Source: Cryptomeria japonica (lineage: Eukaryota > Streptophyta > Pinopsida > Cupressales > Cupressaceae). From it: a DNA stretch of 64,000 nt. The position numbers and the translations under genes were made by a program. The stretch's first letter is position 1; each line of letters starts with the position of its first letter. The notes under the pieces are model-generated. The model was not told the origin of the DNA. It saw nothing but the letters and a program-made list of their open reading frames with translations, and did no database searches. Below are positions 30,701-39,959 of this stretch, piece after piece. Location: the NCBI RefSeq assembly GCF_030272615.1, contig NC_081407.1:101415897-101479896 (forward strand), written 5' to 3'.

Positions 30701-31152
30701 ATGCTAGCAATAGAAGTTGTCAAAGGAATAGAATGATTGACTTGGGTGGGAGGTTGTGTATAACCTAAAGTTTCGGCACAACTCTTCATAGGCATCACAT
30801 TCGAATCCACAATGTGTGCAATACCACGCATAATATCAATTCCATTCTTGTCACTTTGAAGCATATTTTTTAGACCCTCAATTAAAAGAAGAGCTTGACT
30901 ATCGGGGTATTCTTGAGACATCCATTGTCGAAAATCGTCAAATTGGTTATCCAATTTTGCAAGTTGTTCTACAGAAACCTCTTGGAGAGCTTCTTCATCA
31001 TTAGGAGGATTAGAGGAATTACCCATGTCCTCATTAAAAAGGCTATTCAAATTAGGTTCCATCTCCTCAGTAATTAAACCTCGGAAAGACTTAATTCTAC
31101 GGCTTCGTCTAACGAGAATAGTGTAAGTAGGGCTTATTGTTGTAAAACTCAT
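27727..31152 (-). CDS. gag: Gag of element B2, intact
   Basis: 1141 residues from ATG, the only protein of the element. Residues 1-310: Ser/Pro/Asn-rich with low complexity. About 318-470: Retrotrans_gag capsid domain (ELYNGKGDPLTHVKTFQ, LQWYCSLPSYSITSFEQLA, NFIGRYKHLYAKI). About 577: knuckle CQFHRQPGHDTEKC, the short type of Tat/Athila-like Gags. About 690-820: a fold like the A protease (GPLYIVAKVRNTPCRGVLID, LGYPWLASMKAIASPIHKC) but with DPSC instead of D-T/S-G, so probably not catalytic. Then a Pro-rich stretch, a basic cluster (KTRRNRSARECRRKCHLR) that could bind RNA or act in nuclear entry, and an acidic end. Open despite about 4% LTR divergence. Processing would need a protease in trans, for example that of A. 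Confidence 0.95.
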   Translation of the reverse strand: MSFTTISPTYTILVRRSRRIKSFRGLITEEMEPNLNSLFNEDMGNSSNPPNDEEALQEVSVEQLAKLDNQFDDFRQWMSQEYPDSQALLLIEGLKNMLQSDKNGIDIMRGIAHIVDSNVMPMKSCAETLGYTQPPTQVNHSIPLTTSIASIPTFTSNIMTTSIQDIPPMITSHGGNPSSSINPLSSFNLTSSFIPSMSVPITSPQMNMTQGGNSFNHSIPPCSVPPFQSSPMTNYHSVLPPYSLPSFNNITPPSQSNTSNMNSSTEATINNLAQTVSSLQQQIASMNQSKFSVPTFDVASSLSLDIVRAIPPKHVEIPHLELYNGKGDPLTHVKTFQTICTDFAYDQRLLAKLFTRTLRDKALQWYCSLPSYSITSFEQLANAFIQQFQNNISPKVTLIDLMHCKQGVKEKVTNFIGRYKHLYAKISFPVPDNDIQRIFISNLQKDIRDKLLFSEFTSFRQLCATLHNYQLTMSQMEQSHPMAPSDKGDSSQQPFGKFKPNRDSIKFNENIINNNMNAASGVPPISKFFKKERKYTPLNESLHSIMTKLLEQNLLTLPPVRQIDPAKINSPYFDNKSFCQFHRQPGHDTEKCFALKGKIQDLIDSNTISVSGVNVKGNTSVAPPNQNLQIFTDPLPSHTSNAIETNDSSFSSDGLVSMTPNVINFVEQQENPKEPSITFDSSETIRAPDGPLYIVAKVRNTPCRGVLIDPSCMVNVITEEFLFTLQLNQVIYDKIDVVVKLFDAFSSPAIGSITLPIQVHNKSLDVNFSIIPSSEQFHVKLGYPWLASMKAIASPIHKCLKFPHNGEVVTVNHSLFKPAERTSSIPIDYFWPKQFQSLPPRSDHLFKSYQKWKIDMILSLSEPRTPKLDIPIILEKEVLPLKDKTNVFPQEDSQPVPMDATMSMPKKLSKSRPIPPRHDGLGLLPKPKIPPLYGVVPPPSFYREKRPSSSPIIQPKRPQPKHPSDKDENIPPPQSSQLPTKTRRNRSARECRRKCHLRAQAATSQTLQSPKTPSTSIIPFSPRSPKHKMHDDLDPVRAKDPIFINLDDAIDENVIHDENVTPLASDSEYELVDIDNHLSNEFSKALILAPRQEQRGLEHEHSPCLDLVIAPSAVLDVPPLACSLPSRNIDQQDRGVDDVLD

Positions 31153-32311
31153 GCACTAGAGAGAGAGAAGATTTTGATTTTTAGAGGTAGCAAATTTCAG
31201 TAAAATCAGCCAATCTCCTAGATTTAAGCTGTTGAATGCAATCACGACAATCTCCCGAAATTTCGAAAAAAATGTCAGGGACCATGGCGCTCGGAGTGCA
31301 CACGGTCCTCGCAACTTTTTTCAAAATTTGATGGGATGAAAGTTATGATGATTTTAAAGCTAATCTGAAAAAATTGAGTGATTTTACGATCGGTAGATAG
31401 GCCAAATTAAAGTTGCAATCTCAAAATTGAACCCTACCAAGATTGTCGAAAAATGCAAAATTTGAATTTTGAAAAAGAGAGGGAAACTGAAATTTTGAAT
31501 TTTATGATTTTAGAGGGAATACCAAAAGTAATGCAAGTTTTGAAATTCAAAAGTTGTCTCAATTTCACGCAAAATTCAATTTTGAAAGCGGAAATCAAAG
31601 TTGTTGTAATTAAGCACTTAATTTCAAAAGTCACAAATTGCAAGAATTTGAATAAAGCACTGAAATTTTGAATGAATGCAAATACACTTTTCAGATTTAG
31701 GACAGTAAGAACACAATTTTGACACAAAATTTCAATTTCAATGATTTTTGAATAATTAGAAGCCCTAAACCAAGCAATCATAAGACCAACTTTGACTGTA
31801 ATTTTGAAAGTGTTAGAATTGATAAAATCAGCCAAAATTCTGGATTTTAGCAGGAAAATACAGTAAGATCTTGCTCCTGAAATTTCGGAAAAAATGTCGG
31901 GGACGATGGCACTCGGAGTGCACACGGTCTTCGCAACTTTTTTTTGAATTTTTAGGGATGAAAGATATTGTGATTTTATTGCGGAATCCAAAGTTACAGC
32001 TGATTTGGAGATGTTTTGATCAGTGAAATTGTAGGACAAAGGTTGAATCAAGAGGGTTTCAAAAATTAGGGTTTTGACACTTAACCACTTAATTTTCAAA
32101 AATAAAGCACAGATATGAATTGATAATTTGTAATAGAAGGGCAGATCTGAAATAAGTATTAACAATTAAACATTTCACAAGTTCAATTACCCAAAAAGTA
32201 AATTTTAGGGTTTTTATGCAATCAACCTCTAAAATTTTGCAAAAGATCAAACATGAAAATGTAATCAAGGAATCCAATTTTCAAATCTAACCATAAATAA
32301 TCAGAAAGGAT
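31153..32311 (-). other. B2 leader
   Basis: AT-rich leader between primer-binding site and gag, uninterrupted here and therefore the reference for B1. It has two quasi-palindromic modules (cores 31279-31308 and 31901-31930). The single ACACT at 32077-32081 is the unoccupied counterpart of the A insertion site. Small ORFs here are chance. Confidence 0.85.
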
Positions 32312-32333
32312 GTTCACGTTGGGTTCACCAAAA
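32312..32333 (-). other. Primer-binding site of B2
   Basis: TTTTGGTGAACCCAACGTGA on the minus strand, one change from A and B1. Confidence 0.88.
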
Positions 32334-33564
32334 TGTAAAGCGGAAAATTGATCGAACCCTAGTTGCTCTCCCCTCTTCCAACTCCAAGGAGAGAGAAGGG
32401 AGGTTACTAGGGTTGACGGTTTTCACTTAGGGGAGACTTTACATTCAAAAGAGGGGTTGAAACCCACAAGATCCAATCCCACACAATGCAAGATTGGATT
32501 CTAAATGAGTTTCAAGGGTTAAGATACCAAGGCTACCCTCTTTTGTAAAGAATGTAGATAGAAGAATTAAGCTAGGCATGCATAGAAAGTGAGAAAGATT
32601 CGCTTATAAACTGAGATAGGGATATAGGATGAAGCTGCGGACCTGGAATTAGTAGTAAAATGTCGAGATGGCGTTGTCTTGCAAATTTGAGCAAAAATTG
32701 ATGGGACGATGGCGCCCGGCGTGCACACGGTCCTCCGAAAAATCCGCGAAACGAAGGGGGATCTGTTTGTCTCTGCACAAGGATTCCAGATCTTCAATTT
32801 CAGCCATGTACCTGCAACCTACACATAGAAAAGTGAAGATGATTGGGGGGTTAGGGATTAGGGGTTTGCCCTTAGGTCAAACCCCGGTTTTGGAATTAAC
32901 CAAGAAATGAGAAATGTTGTAAATGTAAATGATTGTAATGTAAAACAAGTACTGGTACCTTGTAAGGATGTTTGTATCCTTATGTGCGAAGGTATAGATG
33001 TTGTTGTATGTTGTATGTTGTATGTAGTAAGTGATTTCCTCTTCAATGGTTGAATCCTTGTCTTGAATGCAACACTTAGCCTTGAATGGAGACTTAGAAT
33101 GATCAATTGCTTGAAAGAATGCTTGAATGCTTGAATGTTTGAGTATAGTTTCCAAGCCTTTTCCATCTTCTTTCATCTTACCAAATGAGAGAGGAAAATG
33201 TAGTTTATAAACTTGTCAATTAGGGCTGATAGACTGATTTTCCCGACCTTAGGCCGACCAGGAAATGATAATTTCCAATTTACAAACAAAAGGACCTGAA
33301 GCCCCATAGGAGACCGGGCCCAAAATAGGGCCAGGGACCAGGGCGCTGGGCGCCATGGTCCTGGGGGACTAGGGCGCTGGGCACTCTAGTTCCACCTCCC
33401 GGGACAACAAGGTGCAAAGGAGGTTCAAGCCAGGGTGCAAGAAAATGCAGTTTTTGGTGTCAAAAACAGGTTTCGGGGTCTCCATTCAGGTTGCGTGTTG
33501 CCTCACCATCGTGAAGAGAAAAATGCAGTCAAAATTGCAAGTGTCACAATTTTAGGACGCTACA
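32334..33564 (-). repeat. 5' LTR of B2
   Basis: 1231 bp; plus-strand start TGTAAAGCGG, end GGACGCTACA. Quasi-palindrome at 32704-32733, TATA-like TTTATAAA (minus) at about 33204-33211, GC-rich block at about 33340-33395. Confidence 0.96.
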
Positions 33565-33569
33565 CTATC
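33565..33569. repeat. Target-site duplication CTATC of B2, right copy
   Basis: Pairs with 25740-25744; E coding sequence resumes at once. Confidence 0.95.
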
Positions 33570-36030
33570 CTCTATATGATATTTCAAAAGATCCTCACTA
33601 GCTTTTGCTTGGGCAAATGAAGCTAGTTGAAGCTTTTGAGTTGGAGACAAAGAAGCAAGGTTAATCAGACCTTGAGTAAACTCTAGATTATCAATGACTT
33701 TTTTTCCTTTCACCATCTCTGCAGTGTCTTTTTCCCTAGTCTTAACTTCAACCTTAACCTCCATCTTTTCTTTTCCAACATCCTTCTCTGGAACCAGAGG
33801 ATTAGCAACATCGATCAGAGGATTTTCAACCTTGTCCTCTCCATCATTTGCTTTTCATGTTTCATCTGTACTTGTTTTATCATTATCTTATGCAACATCC
33901 TCAACCCTAACATCACTTAGATCATCAACCTGTACTTTCAAAATAGAAGTATCCTATGCCTGCACTTTTGGATTAGGTTCTTCTTGCCCTTTAACCTGAT
34001 TAACTTCATACTAATTATCTAACAAAACTTTTTGACAAAATATTCTCTATTTCCTTTGTAACTTCATCAATCTTCCCTAACATGATTTTATTTACTCTAT
34101 GCTTACTCTAGAACTCATTCTTTACTAATTTAAGTAATCTATCTATCTCTTCCTTTGAAATGACTCAACACAATTTGACTAATATATATTCTTTCAAGTC
34201 CTCATCTTTCTTATTTGTTGTTTGTCTCCTAGCATCCAAAATGTCATTCAAGATCTTGAGTATGACTATCATTAATTCAAATAGAGATTTATTATATACA
34301 TTTATGTACTCTACCATAGCTTCCTCTAATGTTCTTTTGTTGGATTCATTAAAATTTTCATACCATTCTGCTAATGGCTTTAGGTTACCATTCTTAACAA
34401 CTTCATTCACAATCTATTCTAATGATATAGGAGGTATAATAGTAAATTTACCTTGTTTCAATGCCTCATCAAACTCAAATTTCTTAGATTTCTTATTGGA
34501 CCTTGTTCTACCAGAAGGTTTCTCCTTTGTGATCTTGGTGGCTTTTGGAGCTTTGGCATTCACCTCCTTCACCACCTCATCAAATTTGGTCCTTTCTTCA
34601 TCCATAGTCACAAATCTTGTTGTCTTCCTCTTCTTCTCACCACCATTGGATGGCTTAATTGAAGATTTAGGGTAGCTTGGTGGCTTTGCAGGATTGGAGG
34701 AGGGAGTTTTGGCTCTGGATTTCCTTGGCTTAGGCTTGGGCGCTTCTAGTTTTGATTCCTTCTTCACAGTCTTCTCCTCAAAGAGAATATTTTCCTCTCT
34801 ATCTTTCTAGACAACCTCCTTTTTTATCCCCATTCTCTTTGCAAGAACCTCAACCTCTTTTTGGACCTTCTTTTGTATTGTAGGCTTCTTGAACCATTGA
34901 TGCAATTCCAAGCTTTTCTCCTTGCATGTGCGAAACCTCGCCTTATTGGGATCCACCGATTAACTCAACGAATGTTATGCATATAATTCTAAAATTTGTT
35001 CATCTACCTCATATCCCATTGGAATAATCCATACCATCTATGGCTCTATAGCTTCCATCAAACATTGATCAATATCAACTGTAAAGGAGATGGCATCTTG
35101 GTATTTCTCGACCACCAACTTCAGGATTCTTTCTCTCACATGCACCTTCAGCTAGAAGTTTTGGAACTATCCCCATAGATTCTTAATCCAAACCTTAGAG
35201 TCATTAGAATTGTATGTGTTCCCAAATCTAAACTCCTACATGTCTTTCAAATGCCCATTGTACTGGACCAACACCTAGAACCTCACTCATGAAGTAGAAA
35301 AATATGCATAGAATCAAGGTTCCAAAATTGAAAGGATGTTTCTTATTTTCCTTGATCTTCTTTACATTCTTAATAAGCTCACTTTAGAGAAACTCACAAT
35401 GATCATATTTCTTGTTCTCCCTCATCATTTCGTAAGTAGCATATATGGCAGTACCGAAGATAGAGTTCATTCAATTGGAATAGTAAATTTTGTAACCAAT
35501 TACCATGGACGAAAAATGGATGTCATCCTCTATGATGTCACCAATAGTTATCGATCTCTTTTCAAATTTTGACCCAGTTGCATTGGTCATAATATCATTA
35601 TTTGGAGATTTCAGTGAGGTCAGCTCACCGAATGCACACAATCCTGTCATGGCTTGAATCACACCTTTTGTGATCTTGTGGGGGTTACCTAACCACATGA
35701 ATTTGTCATGTATACGGGTCAATATCCATTCTTATTCATAGATCATTGGAAATTTAATGAACTGTGTGAAACCCTTGCTTTCCAGATCCTGAAAGTCAAG
35801 TTTTAGCCTCGAGCTTCCATCAGATAGCTGGTTACTGTAAAGACTAGGCATCTAAGAGCTTCCCAATTCTTCAATCAAAAAATGAGTATCAACCTTATGT
35901 CTTCATTATGCAAAAATCGGTAGGGTACCGATGAAAATGCACTTTTAGGATCATTCTCCATGGGAATGAAGGGATGATTCTTGAAATTTCATCACTCATG
36001 CTCATCATGATGTTCACAATAAGAGGGGTA
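33570..36030 (-). pseudogene. Element E extra ORF, N-terminal and middle part
   Basis: Minus strand, one main frame with many TAG/TAA stops and some shifts. It starts near 36030 (MVTSGTTTPLIVNIMMSMSDE). Then LSDGSSRLKLDFQDLESKGF, RIHDKFMWLGNPHKITKGVIQAMTGLCA, FEKRSITIGDII and SSMVIGYKIYYSN. After a stop come GTAIYATYEMMRENKKYD and HPFNFGTLILCIFFYFMSE. Next is a very Lys/Ser/Pro-rich segment (34414-34767) and a helical, charged region leading to 33570 and, past B2, to 25035. Total about 1050 codons before decay. I do not recognise the family. The globular N-terminal half with W and G motifs followed by a basic linker and helices suggests a nucleic-acid-binding protein, but that is a guess. Confidence 0.6.
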
Positions 36031-36539
36031 GTGGTACCAGATGTAACCATTCTTGAAAATTCACAAATTTCAAACTAAGAAAGTTCTACTGTTAAATACC
36101 TTGCACCAAATTAGGGTTTCTCACCAAATCACTTCGAAAATATGTAGCACTTGTTCTCACCTAATAGAATTCTTTGTAGAGTTATTCAAACTTCTTCTCT
36201 TGAATCACAGACTAAGAAATGAAGAGGTAACGTCACCTTTTACTCATTGCAAACCTAAATTTTCAGTGTAATAAAAGTACTTTTCCCTAGTACTTCTGGA
36301 TACTTTTTTTTCATAAAGATCTATTGTAGACCTTCAAATCTGCCTAAATTTTTTCAGAAATCCATCATAAACATTTGTGATCATCGTACATACCTCTACA
36401 ACCTACCAAAATGAGGCACATATCTCAAACAAGGGGTTTGAAATATTTTTATGAAAACCTCCCCCTAAGGTCCGATGTCGTAACTTAGTTATTGGATGAG
36501 AATCCAACACTGGAATTAGGTGTAGACCCATTTCCTACC
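36031..36539. other. Element E spacer between gag and extra ORF
   Basis: No gene recognised. On the minus strand a TTAGGGGGAGG purine tract (about 36459-36470) lies just after gag and may be an internal polypurine tract or a chance run. Confidence 0.45.
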
Positions 36540-37681
36540 TTAGAATCACTCCTTTACCCAAGTCTTCTTCATCTGATCTCTGATCTCCTCAACTTTTTCT
36601 TTACCCTTCTCATCTGGCTTCACACTCTTGTTCTTGTCTTCTAGACCTCTCCTATTCAAATTTCTTCTTCTGTAATACTTAGCAATGTGACCAGATTTGT
36701 TGCAAGCATAGCAAAAAACATTTCCTTGCATAGTTCTGAAGTTCAACAAATTTCCTCTTGATCTGAATTGATTAGCAATATGTCAAAACCTACCACATGC
36801 ATAACATCTGACGTTTATCCCATTTTGAAAGTTATTCATCACTCTTCTCCATACATTTGACTTATGACCATACTTATTGCATTTAAAACTATTGATCATC
36901 CTATTTGTGCACTGACTAGCCATATAACGAAATTTATTACAAACAAAATAGTTACCATTGATTTTATGAGAATTAGGTTGCCTTACCAAAGACTTTCTTG
37001 AGTTGTTCTTTTGTTGTGTTGATTTGGATCTTTTACCTTTCTCAAATCCAAGACCTTGAGTGTCATTAGGATTCTTTTGACTTGCAATCATCTCATCTAG
37101 CTTGGCTGAATCGATCCATAACTTATTCTAATACTCATTTTCTACATCAAGATCAAATTTGAGAAGGAGGACCGACTTCCCAAGATCTTCCTCATGCTCC
37201 CTAGCATCTTGCAGGTTAGCCTTCAACTGTCTATTCTCATCCTCAAGTTTGCAACATTCTTCAAATATATCTTATAGGGATTGAGCAAGCTTGTCCTCAT
37301 TTTTCTTCCTTTCTTCAATCTCCTTTGTCAATCTCATCACAATGGCTTCCATCTCATTCTTCTAGACTATATTAGCTCTAGCAATTCTGTCACACTCTTT
37401 AGTCTTTTCCTTTAGGGCTTCTTCATCAATGCTTTGACTTTCTTTATTTTTAAGCTGATCAACAAGCTCCTTTCTCTTTTCCCTTGACTTGTTCAACTAA
37501 TCATTCAATGTTTTAATGTATTCCTCAACATCTTTAAGATTTTCTTTCACTTGTTGTTTCTCATCTAGTGCATGATCAAGATCTTGAAGAACAATAACTA
37601 GATGCTATCTAAGACTATTGGGCTCCATTGATTCACCTTCTTGGACCCACCTCAAGTTGTTAGGCTTCTTTCGAGGAACTA
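36540..37681 (-). pseudogene. gag: Element E Gag: coiled coil and zinc knuckles
   Basis: Minus strand. A coiled coil about 180 residues long (DEKQQVKENLKDVEEYIKTL, NEDKLAQSL, KLEDENRQLKANLQDAREHE) is broken by a few stops at Gln codons. It leads to SAKLDEMIASQKNPNDTQGL, a motif I associate with plant copia Gags of the SIRE type. Four cysteine-rich knuckle remnants follow: VCNKFRYMASQC, KCNKYGHKSNVW, CYACGRF and CYACNKSGHIAKYY, the last a CCHC box whose final Cys became Tyr. The UBN2 capsid domain seen in D is not visible. Domains run right up to the primer-binding site, so the true start is uncertain. Confidence 0.75.
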
Positions 37682-37695
37682 GGATCTGATACCAA
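37682..37695 (-). other. Primer-binding site of element E (initiator tRNA-Met)
   Basis: TTGGTATCAGATCC on the minus strand, close to the canonical TGGTATCAGAGC, one base from the LTR. Confidence 0.85.
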
Positions 37696-37696
37696 T

Positions 37697-38093
37697 TGTT
37701 GGAATTGAGGAACACTGGGAGAAGAGGGGGTGAATCAACGTTCTATAATTTTTAACTTTTTAACCTGTTCCTTTAATGACTTAATGCAAATAAAGAAAAG
37801 TAAAGTGCAAAAACACAAAGCAAAGATCAACAACACCGTAACACAAGGATTTTTACATGGAAACCCGGTTAAGGGAAAAACCCCAGTGGGATTCAAACCC
37901 AGAATATTAATATACTCTATTAGAAGTATAAAAATATTACATAAGGAGAATGTACATGCATTCAAGAACACTACCTAGAGCTCACTACTCAAATTACAAT
38001 AACAACTGCAACCCCAAAGCTCACTGCCTTACAAAATGATTACACATAATAATTGGAATGTTTGAACTGTTAAGAAACATCTACAAATACTAG
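37697..38093 (-). repeat. 5' LTR of element E, truncated
   Basis: About 400 bases matching 23678-24080, then cut by the LTR of element C at 38094. The rest should lie beyond the right edge of the window. Confidence 0.88.
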
Positions 38094-39120
38094 TGTAGTG
38101 TCATAAAATTATGACCCTAGCAATTTTTTACTGCATTAGGGTCCTCACACATGAAAGATCAAATCCTTTGGCTTGATCAGAGACCAAAGACTAATCAACC
38201 CTCAGAATCAGCTTCTTTTTTGGCCTCTGCACCACCCTATCTACACTCTACCATAGAGAAAGGGGTAGAACAGGGGCATGGTTCCCATGTCCCCCCTAGG
38301 ATAGGGGCATGGTGCCCATCTCCCCCCTAGGATAGGGGCGTGGCGCCCCTGTCCCTACCCTATTTTGGGGCAGGACCCTTCATAGGGTTGCATAGAAGGT
38401 TGTGCAGTGAGATGGAAAACTCCCCCAATGTTAGCCTATGATGAAAATCAAATTCATTGACATGTATTTAAGGGGAATTTTTCCTCTCATTTGCATAGGT
38501 TCAATAAGGTGGAATTTTGATAAGGTCAAGTTGCATAAGAGATCAAGCATTCAAGAGAATTCAAGCATTCTTTTCCAGCATTGACCATTCTCAAGTCTCC
38601 CCTCAAGGCTAGGTGTTGCATTCAAGTCAAGGATTCAACCATTGAAGAAGACATTGATTCAAACATTCAATTCCACACAATAATTTCTATCAACATTGCT
38701 ATCACAACCTCCCTTTAGGTGATTTACAATTCAGTCTTTCATTTACATCTACTTGCAAGTACTTTCTTTCAGTACTTGGTTAATTCCAAAACTGGGGTTT
38801 TACCTAAAGGCCCAATCCCAACCTATTTTCCTCTCTTTTTTGTGTGTAGGTTGCAGGTGTGCAGCTGTACTTTTGGATTTGGTCTCTATTTGCAGAGGCG
38901 AAGAAACCCTTTTTGTTTCATAGATTTTTCAGAGGACCGTGTACATTCTCACCACAGTCCGAGCAAATTTTCCTCAAATTCACAGGGCAACTTCGTCTCG
39001 ACATTTTACTACCAGATCTAGGTGCACAACTTCATCCCATATTCCGATCTTAGTTATAATTAGTTCTTTGTCACTTTTGCACTACATAATTCAATCAGTT
39101 CCTTTCCATTTAAAATAAGG
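38094..39120 (+). repeat. 5' LTR of element C (3' end uncertain)
   Basis: TGTAGTGTCATAAAATT start, same as 50381. GC-rich tandem block (about 38270-38360) with three GGGGCATGGTGCCC-type units; the 3' LTR has two. TATTTAAG near 38453 may be the TATA box. Quasi-palindrome at 38934-38960. The region matches the B LTR from about 38770 on, but the last part and primer site are missing. Confidence 0.75.
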
Positions 39121-39959
39121 AAGGGGGGATCAACTTATCATTCCATTTAATTTTCAGATTTCTAATTGTTCTCAAACTTGTCTTCATTCCTACAATTCAA
39201 ATTTTTAATTTCCCTCCTTTTCCCCAAAATTAAAATTTCAAAATTAAGTGGTTAGGTCATAAAACCCTAATTTTTAAATTTAATTGGATTTTGTGCAAAT
39301 TTCAAATCAATTTCATTCACATTCAGATTTAGATTTACATTTTCTAAGGTGTCCCTATCCATTAGGTTTGACCTTTTTCAAATTTGCAATTCAATTCCTC
39401 TTTTTCTTCAAAACCCTAATAGGGTCCTATTTTTACATTTGTGCCTTCATTTCACCCATCTAGAGGTTGTAAAATTCATCAATTTTTTGGAGTTAGATTT
39501 GAAATAATCATAATATTCATCTGCAAAAATTTTGAAAAGTGTTGGTCAGACCATGTGCATTCCCGCCACGGTCCTTGGCATTTTTTTCTAAAATTTTGGG
39601 AGACTGTTATGACTATATTTAATAGCCTAAATCCAAAAGATTGGCTAATTTTGTCAACTTTTGATCCCTCTAGAATCGGAAATACCTCCAAAATTCAACA
39701 TTTCAAATTTTAAGAAATTTTTTAAAATTAAGAGGTTAATTATAGTCTACCTTGATTTGAAAAAAAATTATTTTAAAATTAAGTGGTGTTCCCTTGTCTC
39801 TAATTTTAAAATTCTAATTTCCTTTTATTTTTGGAAATTGTCTCATCCTCTTCCTCCAACAAAGTTCAAATTATGTAATCATTATTCTCTTAAATTCTGT
39901 ATTAATCAATTTTGTAAGCTTTGTTCCAAAATTCAAAATTCAAATTTTCCCTCTAGTGC
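39121..39959 (+). other. Element C leader
   Basis: AT-rich, related to the B leader (AAATTAAGTGGTTAGGTCAT corresponds to the A target region in B). One quasi-palindrome core (39547-39574). No gene. Confidence 0.7.

Larger units (their letters stand above)
25745..33564 (-). mobile_element. Element B2: complete gag-only gypsy-type retrotransposon
   Basis: 7.8 kb, minus strand. Both LTRs (25745-26978, 1234 bp; 32334-33564, 1231 bp) differ at about 50 positions plus a 3-bp indel by eye. It has a primer-binding site, a polypurine tract, a perfect 5-bp target duplication and one uninterrupted Gag ORF. Between gag and the polypurine tract there are only about 730 non-coding bases, so absence of pol is the native structure and not a truncation. 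It also preserves the empty site into which A jumped in B1. Confidence 0.96.
23678..38093 (-). mobile_element. Element E: copia-type LTR element with gag and a large extra ORF, no pol
   Basis: Minus-strand element. 3' LTR 23678-24792, polypurine tract 24793-24804, extra-ORF region (25035-25739 and 33570-36030), gag region (36540-37681), primer-binding site 37682-37695, and a 5' LTR from 37697 truncated at 38093 by element C. B2 sits inside it. With B2 removed the internal region is about 5 kb and contains no RT, RNase H or integrase. The initiator-Met primer site and CTCCCCCTTT tract are copia-type and closely match D, a plausible source of enzymes. Confidence 0.8.

Noticed and set aside
33694-34675. 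Plus-strand Ser/Phe-rich ORFs in element E
   Set aside because: Antisense shadow of the Lys-rich segment of the E extra ORF on the minus strand.
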